Source of the DNA: Leptasterias polaris
Lineage: Eukaryota > Echinodermata > Asteroidea > Forcipulatida > Asteriidae
DNA: 64,000 nt
Assembly (NCBI GenBank): GCA_037783415.1
Contig: JAZGTN010000011.1
Location: forward strand, 434,001-498,000
Direction of reading: 5' to 3'
Shown one piece after another: positions 52,884-64,000 of the stretch. The notes under the pieces are model-generated. The model searched no databases and had not been told where the DNA came from. It saw only the letters and a program-made list of their open reading frames with translations. Positions within the stretch are counted from its first letter, which is position 1. Each line of letters begins with the position of its first letter. A program made the position numbers and the translations under genes.

Positions 52884-55741
52884 CTGAGAGAGATTCCATA
52901 CTTTGATGGCAGCTGTCTGTATTTATTTAGCAGACGTCGTTTCGGCATGTGTCGTGCGGCATCGATGGAGGGCGCTACAGCAGAAGCACAGCGCTGCTCG
53001 CCAAAGATGGGCGTGGTTATTGAGCGTTGTTGATTTCTCGAAGCTTAAGTCAGAGCACATGATTATACTAAGCACGGAGACATGTTGATTAGCAGAAACA
53101 TGTTACCAGCCATTATGCTAAGTCAAATATGATGTTTGTGACTGGTATCACACACATATCCTATCCTATGATCCCCCTAAGCCCTATGCCCCATCAGGCA
53201 CACTGAGCCCCCCTCCAAGTATAGGCCTGCGCCAAACAGGCCTCCCTACACCGAGTCCATTGAAGCCTCGGCATAAGCTGTAGGAATTTTCCTTGTGAAT
53301 AAAACTTGACTTTCCATACTTAACCATCAGCCATTTTTTGTATACTTGATAGTTCGTGAATTAACCAAATTTCAACTCACTCGTGTAGAGTGGAACCCAA
53401 ATTTTAACCATAAAGTTATAGACAAAGTGGTCGCTGACGGCGCACTTTTAGCAAGCAGCATCTTGTAGACCTAATTATTGTAATGTGCCCTAGAGTGTAC
53501 AAATTAAATATCAGAATCTATCTTTTACTTTACATTTAAGCTTCAATGTTATAACGTACTTTATTTACAAGGAAGGAGCTATAAATTTGAAGCTTAAAAT
53601 GAATGAGTTTCAGAATGAGTCTTAAATACATCGTTTTAAAGTTTCTTTTCAAAAGTAGGCCTAAATGTTTGGTTAAAATATAGGCCTAATAGGCCTACTG
53701 CTCTTTCTGAAGTGCATTGATAGAAGCTGTTCACTCACCGGATGTACAGGCCTGTAGTCTTATTGCATTTATTCAATCTTGCTCTCGAAACAACTCTCGG
53801 ATGTGGCGAGGCTCACTGTAAACAGAAAAGAAAAAAGAAAAAACATAAATTTTTCAATAATCGAGAATGTTTAAAAGGGTAGGTAAACAAGATTAAGGTC
53901 TCGCATTGTTCGTCCCACGCAAACGTTTCAATCCAAACTTTGCAATCAATTGATAAGGCACTGAATCGCTTTATTGAGGTAAGATTTCTATCTAGTACAA
54001 CAAGCATTATTGCATCAAAAATTAAAAATTCTATTTTGACAATTTCGACCTTTCTATTCGATTTAATTTCTTGAATAGGCCTAGTTTTGAAAAAAATCAA
54101 GAGATAGGCCTACTTGATTTGTTTTTTCTTTCTAAATACTGATAGACACATTATCATTCGATTTTTAAAAGACCTTAAAATCTTGTATACCCTGCCTTGA
54201 TCGAATCGATTGATTTTATACTATAGCGTATTAAACCATACTACAGCATTAATCTACAAGATAATTGAAAACGATCGATTAAGTTGAGGCAATAATCAAT
54301 CAAAGAAAAGGTAACCCAGTAAAAAGGTTATTAAGAGCATGTTGTAACTTAATTTCAGAAACTTTCTTTTCCACATAATGGTAACAGCACAGGAAGCGAG
54401 GACTAGCCTACGGGAATAGCTTTGATTTTAACTCAGGCAAGTAGGGGCCTATAGGTGTTGTTGATGATGAAGTGTTTCCTTAGTCTAGTCCGTAAGCTGG
54501 CTTGAGTCCACGGGGCAAATTGAACCACATTCTGTTTCTGCTTTTACATTCAAACAGGACTGAAAAAGTAGAAAGTACCAGTGCGACTGCACATGCTACG
54601 AAATACCGGTACGTCACCAGGGGAACCAACGAGGGCTGATCACCCTTACGTAACAAGATCACCAATTTATGATATTCTGATTTTGATTTCTGTCATGCGC
54701 AAGAGGCTATGACGCTTTTGAGCAAAAACTTGCATCCCCAGAATATGCAAAGGATAACACAAGTTGCGCTTTGACCAAGATTTCAGCTGCTTATTGTAAT
54801 ACAACTATTAAATACAGACGTAATGGTTCAACAAGATAAAAATTAGAATGGATTTGGAAAAGGTTTCATTATCAATTCCTAAAATATTCTGTCATTGCTA
54901 ATTTCTAGCACTAAATTATTCAGTCTACCTTCGTGACCTGTTCATATTTGTTTATTTTAGTTTAAAAGTAAGACAGACACAATCACTTGGTGCTCGATAT
55001 GGAGCAAGGTGTATCCCGCCCCATTCCCCATTGAGTCCTCATTGTATTTTAGGGGGTACTTCTGTACATAAATTTGTATTCTTTTAAATGAGCAAGGTCT
55101 GGGAGGGCACATCTTTTTTGATGACAGTTTTTTTTTACTTTTGCCTTTCCCTGGACGGCCTCTGCTCGTATATTGTCCATAGAATTTGTAAAAAAATAAA
55201 AAAATTAAAAATAGTGTGATAAAATATTATTGGGGATACCCTCTGCCCCATCATATCGGGCATGGTAAAAGCACAAGGGAAAGGCACGAAATAAATCTTT
55301 TAACATCAGATTAAAACAAATGTTTCAGGAGACAATTTTTTTTAATTATTTGTAAAATGTACACATTTCGTGTGTTCTCTCAAAATAAAAGAGTATCCAT
55401 TAATAATAGTCCAAACAGCTATTGTTTCAGAATGATGCACAAACATTAAAGTTTGACAATTTTGCAATAATTCATCGTCAATCTTGTAATTTGTAGTGTT
55501 CCTTTCCCTTGCGGTACAACAATTTTATTTAATTCAAAGCACATTTCGGAGATATCAGTTTTGATGCTTCCTAAATGTATAAGCTTTTCCAGTCACATGC
55601 AATTTCTTTCATATTTGAGAGGAAATATACGTGGTGTATCGATTATTAGTCTTCCAGTCACATGCCATTTTATTTCATATTGGGAGGAAATAGACGTGTT
55701 CCATCTGGTAACAACCCATTGCTTAGTCTCAACGTGACTCA
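52884..55741. other. 5' flank of the hydrolase gene
   Basis: About 53080-53165 carries fragments of the GGGCCCAATTTCATAGAG MITE. No CpG-rich promoter, TATA box or coding exon can be supported, apart from the possible UTR exon at 53739. Confidence 0.45.
53739..53815 (-). other. Possible non-coding 5' exon
   Basis: On the minus strand a 77-nt segment lies between an acceptor-like GTTTACAG and a strong donor CCG/GTGAGT. It has stops in the readable frames, so it could only be 5' UTR upstream of exon 1. Nothing else supports it. Confidence 0.25.
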
Positions 55742-55906
55742 ATAGACCAATCCATTAAGCCCTGCCTCCTTACGAGTTGACCAATCACAGCCACGAAACC
55801 TGATCACCATTAGAGCAAAGATCACCAAACGGCTCAAATGGTGATCAGATTTCGCGGCTGTGATTGGTCAACTTGTAAGGAGGCGGGGCTTAATGGATCG
55901 ATCTAT
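55742..55906. mobile_element. Palindromic MITE, GGATCG/AAGCCC family, copy 1
   Basis: The left ATAGACCAATCCATTAAGCC.. CCTCCTTACGAGTTGACC is mirrored on the right by GGTCAACTTGTAAGGAGG and GCTTAATGGATCGATCTAT. The middle has ATCACCATT and AATGGTGAT. It is about 165 bp. Confidence 0.88.
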
Positions 55907-56229
55907 TCTGATCTTTGGTGTAACTGATTCACAATGTTCATGGAAGCTGTGCTGTCATTAGTTCTGTATCCATGATGTAGTCATTGCAATATTGGTTCCC
56001 ACTAAAACAGGTTCTTGTATGGATGAAACGTTCACACACAATAATTTCAGTTAATTGTTGTTTGAGATCCGTTGTCAAATCAGTAACAATTTGACATTGA
56101 AGACTAAGATCATCTGCACAATAGTGTCTGTGCTCTAAGAATTCGAGTGTCCGTAGAAGTTAGTCGTTGTATCTACTCTGCCTTCAAGTTCAATGTTGGT
56201 CTGCATGTCTACTCAGTCTGGCTATATCA

Positions 56230-56391
56230 ATAGACCGATCCATTAAGCCCCGCCTCCTTACGAGTTGACCAATCACAGCCGCGAAACCCGATCACCATTA
56301 GTGCAAAGATCACCAAACGCTCAAATGGTGATCAGATTTGGCGGTTGTGATTGGTCAAAGAGAAATGGGCGTGGCTTAATGGATCGGTGTA
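56230..56391. mobile_element. Palindromic MITE, GGATCG/AAGCCC family, copy 2
   Basis: ATAGACCGATCCATTAAGCC left end, and a right end with GCTTAATGGATCGGTGTAT. The arms match copy 1. The right arm has lost the GTAAGGAGG block. Confidence 0.85.
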
Positions 56392-56399
56392 TTGTCCAG

Positions 56400-57584
56400 G
56401 ACTCCATCGTCCTCAAACAGATATGTATCTTTAAAATTGGTTCACATTGAAGGGGGCTATGTCCGCATGCACTTCATGATGATGCCAACGATATCCTAGT
56501 CAGAATCATACACCATAGAGAAAGGACTATGCATACACTAACGCTGGATGTCTTTGTTGTCACTGATTTTTTCTTCTTCAAAAAGCAGTAAATTCATAAG
56601 TAGTCTTTAGATAAAGTTGAAGACTTGCGTAGTCTTTAGAAGTTTATCTGTATGTATACTGCATGCATTCGCTGTTCTGGAAAATGTTCTTCTTTTCTAC
56701 CCGGCACCAGAGTTCAACGTTCATATGCATTTGTAGAGTGTCAATCAGTTCCACATGAAACAGTCATCACAGTTGTAAAACCGACTACCCGTAGCCCTGG
56801 GCGGGGCGCGCGCGGGCGGGGCCCACACCAGGTACTACCACCCTGGGTAGGTGGACCTGGGACATCACGTTCAATATGGGGGGATGTCAAACCCTGGGGG
56901 GATGTCAAACCCTGGGGTAAACCGACGCAAACCGCTACTCCTCCACAAAAAAACAATGGCAAGTGAACAAGCATGTGATTGAAATAAGCCTATAATGTTG
57001 TAATATACATTTTTACATGGAAAGGTCATAGTCTGTTTCTCACCCAATGACAAAACCAGCTTTCATTAAATAATTTTCAGTATTGTGAACTATTTTCACG
57101 TGGAATTTTTCGTGTCTATGAGTTTAATTGTTTTTGTTTTAAAATTGGATTTTAACTCGGATTCTGCGTTCGAGTCATGACGACCCAGTCTCGGGTCAGG
57201 CCCTATACGGGACTCGGAATTAGGGTAAATCCTGACCCTACAGTGGAACTGGAAAACCCTTTTTCATTAATTTTTATTTGTTTTACTTCATGATCAAAAC
57301 TTTTCAGAGTCGTTTCTAATGATAAAGTTAAATAAAAATAGAAAAATACAAAAAACTCGATAAACATGGCACGTTCAGTATCTATACCACCAACAAAATG
57401 ACTGGATTTTACTGAAATAAATGCTGTACGCAAACACGTAATTTGTAAACACGTATAGAATGAGCCTCCTTTGAAACCGTCTTATATAGTATCGATGTCT
57501 TGAAGACAATCTTGAGGTTGATGATCAATTAGGTGAAGCAATAATGAACGCTTCTTCATTTCTGTATCTCTTTTGGAAGAACAG
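56400..57584. other. Intergenic with one GC-rich patch
   Basis: 56800-56900 has GCGGGGCGCGCGCGGGCGGG and a small tandem GATGTCAAACCCTGGGG duplication. No exon with splice sites is convincing. Confidence 0.4.
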
Positions 57585-57692
57585 GGTGTGTTTTCGCAGT
57601 CGTTACCAATAACTGTTTCGGTTAGTGGCCAGTGATTAACAAATGGCAAGTTCAACCGAAACAGTCATTGGTTGTGACCGCGAAAACGCACC
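57585..57692. repeat. Inverted repeat with about 38-bp arms
   Basis: GGTGTGTTTTCGCAGTCGTT ACCAATAACTGTTTCGGTT is mirrored by AACCGAAACAGTCATTGGTT and GCGAAAACGCACC. Confidence 0.75.
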
Positions 57693-57769
57693 CGAGAATT
57701 TATCAGTCAGGGTCACGTGCATTTGAAGACACAGGTACATTTTGTTGTCTATTGAAGACATGTCTTTTT

Positions 57770-57960
57770 TGACAGCACCTTTGAGATGCAGGAAACACCC
57801 TCATAATAAGACTCTTTACTCTGGTGACCATCGCCATCAAGAATCTAAGTCCGGTCGCTTCCATGACAGCGCTTTCGAGAGGCAGTAAACACCCTCATCC
57901 GGTATGGACTCTTTACTCTAGTGGCCATTGCCACAAGAATCAAAGTCTGGGTTTTGATGA
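57770..57960. repeat. Imperfect tandem duplication (about 98 bp)
   Basis: Two units share AGGAAACACCCTCAT/AGTAAACACCCTCAT, GACTCTTTACTCTGGTG and AAGAATC(T/A)AAGTC. Confidence 0.65.
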
Positions 57961-59888
57961 AGACTGCTGGGCCTGTGAGTTCTCTAAACTACAAAAGAAG
58001 GTTTCGATGGCTCTCTGACATTTTTTCAGGTAAAATCTGATGTATTTTTCATTAAGAAAATGTCAGCAAATAATTTTAAATATTTGACAAGCATGTCAAT
58101 ATATACAAATATTACTTTTTAAAGTAATAAATGAAGACCAAATTTCAGTTTAATAGCTGAAAATGCCATGTGGTTAGGCCTAATGTTTACAAAACGCCAC
58201 AAAAGTCTTTCTTGTCATTAAAATATAAATATATTTCAAATTTATTGGTTTCGTTTAATTTCAACAAAAGGGGTTCGTTTCAAAAAAAAGATATTTATCA
58301 AAGTTTGCCCGTAAATAATTATGGTACACCTATTTTGTCTCAATCATAAAGGCTGGTTCTTGTTGTAAAACGGGGCCAGACTATACACCTTTACGTCCAG
58401 CTCCGTTACGACCACATATTGTGAATATTAACAAAATAGAACCATAATTACTAATTAGGCTACCATAGGTTAGCCGTTGTTTTGAATGATACGGTCTAGC
58501 AATGAATACTGGGCAAAATACCTCCACAAAACATTGATTTAGTATCTTTGGAAAAAGCATTATGCTTCCACAAGGAAAACATTTGAATTTTAAAATGATT
58601 TTAAAATTACTTTACCAACTCTTTACCAAAAAACAGTTAACACAGTAAATATTTTAAAATGAATGCTTATGTTGTACCGTATCATTCTAACACACATCAC
58701 AGATCACAGATAGACTGAATAATAAAATAAAAAACTACAAATTTTATGAGACATAGTTTTGTTATTTCTATTCCGAATTCAAATTAAACCATCAAGTCTG
58801 TAATAATGTACAGTAATAAGCTGAAGAGCACCTATGATGCAAACTTGTATTTCATCCCGAACCTAAAATGTCAGTACGAAGCCGGGGCAGTCAAAGTCCG
58901 AGTACGAAGCCGGGGCAGTCAAAGTCCGAGTCCGAACCCCACGCCATGACTTTATAAGAGCGAGAATGCATTGCAAAAAATAACATAATATTATAAAACA
59001 TTGTCGCCATTTGGTGGTTTTATGATACGTACAAAGCCTCTTTAAGATTTTGATGATTAAATTTTTTTCTCCACTTCTGTTTTCTTCCAATTGCATTTGA
59101 AAATACAAACTTTGATATTGAAAAAAATGGTTAAATGAGTAAATAATAAAATTCCCCTAAAAATCACTTCAAATCTCTATAGGCCTATATAGCGATGTTT
59201 TGTAAGAATGATTCTGCCGTCCAAGTCGATTGCATTACGCGTCACGAAGGGATGTCATACAAGTCTGCCCCATGGTGTAAACTTGTTATACAAAACTGCG
59301 GTAATCTTGTTAGCGTAATGTGGTCAGCCCAGGAAAATCAAGATCATTCTAAGATAAATTTTTAGGGGGCACAAGGGGGGGGGCACCATTTTTTCTTGGG
59401 GGGCACTTCTGGCAAATAAACTATAGATTCCTTTGCACTTTTTAAAAACTGGATCTTAATCTACGCAATGGCAGGTTCCAAACAGCCTGCATCCTTCCTT
59501 ATTTTGTGTCAGATCCTGCAGCCTATAAAATACATCATAATGAAACAAATATTTTTTTATTTTTGCTCTCTCTTCTTTTTCGCAACATCTAGAACCATGC
59601 AGCACGTCGTGTAGCTTTATGTGACACTACCGTACCGTATTTAACGTGGCAGACTGTGGCAGAATGGGGCGCGCGCGGGCGATGAGTCTTCATACAAATT
59701 GCGGACGTGATTTACCGTACTCTGAAGAAGCATTGGTAAAAATACAACTGTCCATTGCAAAGGTACAACATATGTGTAAATATGAAAAATAGTTTGAAAC
59801 ATTGAGTTATTCGCCACCAGTGCTCCATAAAAGTTTATAAAACATTTTATATTCTGGTAATTAGGTCTCAAAGGTTCGGATTTCAAAT
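57961..59888. other. Intergenic, AT-rich, one small duplication
   Basis: GTACGAAGCCGGGGCAGTCA is duplicated (31 bp) at 58873-58934. Otherwise nothing. Confidence 0.4.
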
Positions 59889-59985
59889 GGGGGGGGGGGG
59901 GGGTACCCGGGGGGCACTGACATCAAATGGGGGGGGGGGGCGGGGGGGCACGTGCCCCCCCCCCCCCCCCCGTTCCCCCCCTTAG
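59889..59985. repeat. G-run/C-run hairpin region
   Basis: Several G10-G13 runs precede GGGGGGGCACGTGCCCCCCC and a long C run. It forms a perfect palindrome centred on CACGTG and could form quadruplexes. Confidence 0.9.
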
Positions 59986-60149
59986 TTACGCCACTGGTTA
60001 TTTTTTGTTGTTATTAGTTTGGGCCCCCATTTTACCGATCAAAGTGTAAGGTCCTGTTTTTACCGCAGGGCAAATTTTGCGTGGCTGCTGGAGATAAATA
60101 ACTGCAATCTCAGCCTTGAAATCAAGTCAATGCAATGATTTCCCGGTGT

Positions 60150-60310
60150 GTACTGATACTAGACTAGCGAAGTGTGGACCTGAGAACAAAAGAGGTCCAC
60201 ACAATGTACTATGTGGACTTTCACACGTCCACACAGTGTTTTTTACAGTGTTGAAGAATAGGACTTTCCTGAAGTGTATAACAAAGGAATGTCCACACAG
60301 TGACTGCAAC
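60150..60310. repeat. GTGTGGAC-rich repeat
   Basis: GTGTGGACCTGAGAACAAAA, GAGGTCCACACAATG, GTCCACACAGTG. Inverse relative of the segment at 15553-15850. Confidence 0.5.
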
Positions 60311-60480
60311 ACAGAGCTGGATGTGTCTGCAGGTGTACCCATCGCTTTCAAGTATAAACTATTTTGGTTAATCAAAAGGAATATATAGGCCTAGATATAT
60401 TGATGTCAGGAATGACGAATACAACTATCATCGCATCAATCATTTTCACTGATGTAGATAGTGTGTTTATAACTACTAAG

Positions 60481-60498
60481 GGGGGGGGGGGGGGGGGG
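60481..60498. repeat. Poly-G tract (18 bp)
   Basis: Uninterrupted G run. Confidence 0.95.
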
Positions 60499-61254
60499 TG
60501 TTTTGGCATGGTAGCCTAAATTTCAAGCTAACCATGAATAATTCAAATTGCCTCAACTTGAATCGACACAGAGCAGAGCTATTTATTTTATTAAGTTTTT
60601 GTTGACACAGGTTCAAAGATATTCAATGGACGTTTCACCCGGATGAAAATTAGGTTGTATTTGGCATATTTTTGGGGGGCCATTAGCCTTAAAACAAACA
60701 TGCACTTATTTGTCCAAAGTAGGATTACGGGTAAGCATGATAAAAAGAGATTCACCGTAATTCTTTTTTTAAATGTATGTTATTGATTGTATAATAATAA
60801 TATGCTAATTAAGTTCAACTTACCAACACCGGACAAAAAGACGATCTCCAGCAGAAAATATCGGTTATGGAGCATTAAACGGAATAAAATCATTCATTAT
60901 TCTGTCGAAGAGCAAAATAATTTCCATTACCCCTTTTTCAATAAACATATCATGCAACAAACCTTTGAAAATATCATCAAGTTCGTCGTCAAGTTTAAGT
61001 TTTTTATAAACGAAGTAAGGTAAACGATTTGTCAGGAATTCGCGTACGTTCAAATCTGGCATATTTAGATTGCTGCATTTTGACAGGTGGTCAATTTGTG
61101 GAGTCTTCAAAAATGTTTTTCTTGATTTTGGCTATTTCTGACGGGACGTTTCCCTGGAGGAACGGTAGGTCCTACTGAAATTATTAAACTTCATAATCAG
61201 TGAGCGTTTAGATTGAAATTGATCTATATTTCAAAAGTGTCCAATAGGCCTATT

Positions 61255-61599
61255 TCCCACCCCACAGTAGTGTGGGCTGGGTCTACGAACGAATACTTAC
61301 CTGTAGAGCGAATACTACAATTGCATTGTTCCCTATGCCGGCAGGCAAAAGGCTAAGAGTTTTACACACAATAGCGCCCTCTGGTGTCCGACCCCGACGC
61401 CCTGCGACATGCGCACTACGTCAGCTTCCTCTTTTCTCGAGCGCTACTTGACGCGTAAGCACCCAAAGAATCGAGTATAGTGGGGAAGGAGGGAGGGTGC
61501 TCTACAGGTAAGTATTCGTTCGTAGACCCAGCCCACACTACTGTGGGGTGGGAGTCTACTTCACTCTACTTACCTGTAGAGCGAATACTACAATTGCAT
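61255..61599. mobile_element. DIRS terminal/internal complementary repeats
   Basis: A 55-bp perfect inverted repeat (61255-61309 and 61499-61553) begins TCCCACCCCACAGTAGTGTG. A 32-bp direct repeat (61295-61326 and 61568-61599) begins ACTTACCTGTAGAGCGAATA. Inverted termini plus an internal complementary copy are characteristic of DIRS elements, which replicate through a circle. This would be the 3' end of the element that runs off the right edge. Confidence 0.75.
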
Positions 61600-61815
61600 A
61601 GACTCGCACCGAATAGGCGGTGGGTATACGCGAACTATCGTATGTCTATACAGGGGCGTAGGACACAGGGCGTGCCTAAAAAAACCCCGTAAGCGCACCG
61701 TAGCTCATGCGCAAAGTCAGGAGGGTATCACCGTTATGGGAGTAAAAACATAATGGGTACACCTCAATAGATTTTAAATGCACATAAAAATGTGTATGAG
61801 AAGTGAACTCACCGG

Positions 61816-62591
61816 TTAGTGTTTCTGGGAGGCTCGGCTGGCCTCCTTCAGCACTTCCCTTCCAGCCCTGCCATCTACTTGAAGGACATCCTTCAGGTAG
61901 TGCTCTGAAAAAGTGTTGGGGCTCTTCCAGCACGCAGCTTTGGAATTTGTCGTCTGACTCGGACGAAAAGGACTTGATGTCCGGGACAAAAATGTCCGGA
62001 GGCGTAAAAGACGCCGACTGATTCTTTGTAAGGAAGCCGGCCGAAGGAATTAGGCGGACACCGCCTGGCTCCCAACGGATGTGGCCCGCTTCTACTGACA
62101 GAGCGTGCAGTTCACTGCGCCGCCGGGATGTAGCAACCGCCAACAGGAATGAAACCTTAATGGAGAGTTGCAATAGCGTGGAACAGTCCATTGGTTCGAA
62201 GGGGTGTTTTGCCAAAGTCGATAGAACGCTAAAGAGGTCCCAGGACGGAACTAGTTTGCGTACCGGGGGACGAGTGACGAACATCCCCTTGATCAGTTGG
62301 CTGATCGCCCGGTTATCCGAGACGGAAGAACCGTCTGGGAAGCCCATATGTATTGCGGCGACGGCCGACCGGTAATTTTTTACCGTGCCCGTCGAGAGGC
62401 CGCTGTCAAAAAAGGTATAAGAGGAAATCCCCAACCTCCCCTACAGAAGTATTGGGGGGACGGAGGGATTTCCGTCTACACCATTTAAGGAAATGGCGTA
62501 GTCGGCTCTCATATACCTTTCTGGTGGAGGCTCGGCGCGAGTGAGCTGCGACAGTCGCAGCCCGTCGCGAAAGGCCTGCTGAGCGGAGGGA
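61816..62591 (-). pseudogene. DIRS tyrosine recombinase, broken
   Basis: The upstream part (frame ending at 62406) reads SLRSAGLSRRAATVAAHSRR, then STRKVYESRLRHFLKWCRRK and GDFLLYLF, the N-terminal core-binding domain. A T6 run at about 62407-62415 shifts the frame. The next frame continues DSGLSTGTVKNYRSAVAAIH and has SRRRSELHAL (first catalytic Arg). At about 61942 it jumps, in another frame, to WKSPNTFSEHYLKDV with the catalytic Tyr codon at 61897-61899, and stops at 61816-61818. The H-x-x-R block is missing. The copy cannot make an active recombinase. Confidence 0.8.
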
Positions 62592-64000
62592 TCTCGTGAT
62601 AGTACCCAACAGGTCAGGTGAAGATCCCCCGGAGCCGAGTGAATCCTTCCCGAGCTGGGCTGATATAGGATATCCGCTCGCCTCGGTAGGATCACCGGGC
62701 GGTGAACCAGGAGCCTGATGATCCGGGGAAACCACGGCTGGCGGGGCCAGAACGGGGCTATGAGGAGGACTCGGCAGTCCTCCTGCTCGATCTTGGTCAG
62801 CACCCGAGAAATGAGGGAGATGGGCGGGAACGCATAGGCCAATAGGCCGTCCCACTGCACTGCCAGTGCGTCGATCTGCCACGCGTTGGGGTCTGGACCC
62901 CTTGCGCAGTAAACCGGCAGCTGGTTGTTCGCATGGGAGGCGAACAAGTCCACGTGGGGCCGGTCGATCAGTTGGAAGAGCGACCGGGCCACTTGCGGGA
63001 GCAGAGACCACTCCGTCGGGGCGATCCAGCCCCTGGAGAGAGCGTCGGCTGTGACGTTCTCTATGCCCGCGATGTGGACTGCCGACAGTGCTATCTCGTG
63101 GCGTATGCACCAAAGGACGAGGACCCACGTCAGTGCACACAGCCGGCCCGACCGAGTACCCCCCTGGTGATTGATGTAAGCCACCACCGTGGCATTGTCG
63201 CATCTCACCAGGACCGCTCGTCCTTTGACGTCTGCTTGGAAATGTTGCAGTGCGTTGGAGACTGCCAACATTTCCAAGACGTTGATGTGGGACGACTGGT
63301 GTTCGGGACCCCATACACCTGCGACCTCTTTCGGGTGTAGGGTCGCCCCCCATCCGTGTAGCGACGCGTCGGTAGTGACTGTCACTAACGGACGGGGCGG
63401 GCGGAAGGCGCGGCCCTGCGCGATGTTCGCCTCGGCTAGCCACCAACGAAGGTGGGGGACCAGCCATGGCGTAGTGGGCACCGGATGGTGGATAGGATGC
63501 CGGATGGGCTTGTAGACAGAGAGCAGGTGAAGCTGAATAGGCCTCATCCTCAGCCTGCAAAAGTCTACCAAATCCACCATGCTGGCCATAAGGCCCAACA
63601 GCCTGAGCCAGGCCAGAGCCGGAGCCACCACCGCTGGGAGGAAGAGGGAGACGCACTGTCGAAGGTTCGACAGACGGTCTTCCGAAGGGCGGGCCAGCCC
63701 CCTGCGAAGGTCGAGACACGCACCCAAAAAGGTGGGGACCTGCGAGGGGGTGGGGTGCGATTTCTCGGCGTTGATGATGAATCCGAGGTCGGAAGCTAGA
63801 CGCCAGGTTAGCTGGAGCGCCGCTTCCGTTTCCTCCCGAGAACGGCCCACGACCAGCCAATCGTCGAGGTACATGAATAGCATGATGCCTCGCCTCCGCA
63901 GAGCCGCCCCGATCGACTTTGCGATCCGGGTGAAAACCCGCGGTGCGGTAGAAAGTCCGAACGGGAGCACCACAAATTCGTACAGGGTATCGTTGTACTG
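62441..64000 (-). CDS. DIRS reverse transcriptase-RNase H, partial (5' part off the edge)
   Basis: Open from the right edge to a stop at 62441, about 510 residues from the first initiator-type codon at 63973. RT motifs: VLPFGLSTAPRVF, then MYLDDWLV (catalytic YLDD at 63860-63871) and FLGACLDL. RNase H: TDASLHGWGA, NVLEM, RCDN and NVTADALSRG, so the four acidic residues are present. The DIRS-type tail follows (VDLFASHANNQLP, YAFPPISLISRV, APFWPRQPWFP). Copies viral-type RNA into DNA for the element. Its last 150 nt overlap the recombinase frame. It is more GC-rich than its surroundings. I see no methyltransferase domain. Confidence 0.9.
   Translation of the reverse strand, partial: QYNDTLYEFVVLPFGLSTAPRVFTRIAKSIGAALRRRGIMLFMYLDDWLVVGRSREETEAALQLTWRLASDLGFIINAEKSHPTPSQVPTFLGACLDLRRGLARPSEDRLSNLRQCVSLFLPAVVAPALAWLRLLGLMASMVDLVDFCRLRMRPIQLHLLSVYKPIRHPIHHPVPTTPWLVPHLRWWLAEANIAQGRAFRPPRPLVTVTTDASLHGWGATLHPKEVAGVWGPEHQSSHINVLEMLAVSNALQHFQADVKGRAVLVRCDNATVVAYINHQGGTRSGRLCALTWVLVLWCIRHEIALSAVHIAGIENVTADALSRGWIAPTEWSLLPQVARSLFQLIDRPHVDLFASHANNQLPVYCARGPDPNAWQIDALAVQWDGLLAYAFPPISLISRVLTKIEQEDCRVLLIAPFWPRQPWFPRIIRLLVHRPVILPRRADILYQPSSGRIHSAPGDLHLTCWVLSRDPSAQQAFRDGLRLSQLTRAEPPPERYMRADYAISLNGVDGNPSVPPILL

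Noticed and set aside
60865..61110. 81-codon minus-strand frame (LNVREFLTNRLPYFVYKKLK)
   Set aside because: The composition is plausible for a protein, but there is no splice-site support, family resemblance or neighbouring exon; left as chance.
62406..63860. 484-codon Pro/Arg-rich frame as a separate gene
   Set aside because: Most of it is the shadow of RT-RNase H; only its last about 60 codons are the recombinase N-terminus.

Overview
This is a eukaryotic nuclear window: AT-rich, with short exons, long introns, GT-AG splice sites and very dense interspersed repeats. The repeat families (tRNA-derived SINEs, many foldback MITEs, P-like, DIRS and LINE relics) and the type of the one gene point to a marine deuterostome invertebrate. 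I infer an echinoderm, most likely a sea star, from the look of the repeats; no taxonomic marker gene is present.

One host gene is readable, on the minus strand. I assembled 22 coding exons by eye, from a start codon at 52845 down to 16517, each with consensus splice sites and compatible phases (one exception, below). They give about 737 residues: a signal peptide, a TPR-like and beta-rich N-terminal half, and an alpha/beta-hydrolase of the prolyl-oligopeptidase (S9) type with an intact Ser522/Asp607/His639 triad. The 3' end was not found. Exon 9 needs a one-base change in an A8 tract to join exon 10. Intron 11 holds three decayed copies of the first half of exon 12, each still with splice-site-like ends. 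A 94-bp copy of part of exon 22 lies 5.6 kb downstream.

The introns carry minisatellites (29 x 32 bp, 16 x 32 bp, 12 x 36 bp, 3 x 80 bp and a 44-bp family) and several nested elements: a P-like element with a THAP-domain fragment inside another repeat (49484-51010), a foldback element with 42-bp iterons and a 6-bp target duplication (42992-44014), and one foldback element inside another (25812-26880).

Layout: 1-16.5 kb is gene-poor and repeat-rich (SINEs, a three-unit tandem MITE array, a 1.4-kb TIR element with mirrored ATTCAATTTCGT iterons, foldbacks, a LINE 3' relic). 16.5-52.9 kb is the hydrolase gene. 53-61 kb is intergenic, with two MITEs, hairpins and long G/C homopolymers. 61.2-64 kb is the 3' part of a GC-rich DIRS-type retrotransposon on the minus strand: RT-RNase H still open, tyrosine recombinase broken. 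The element runs off the right edge.
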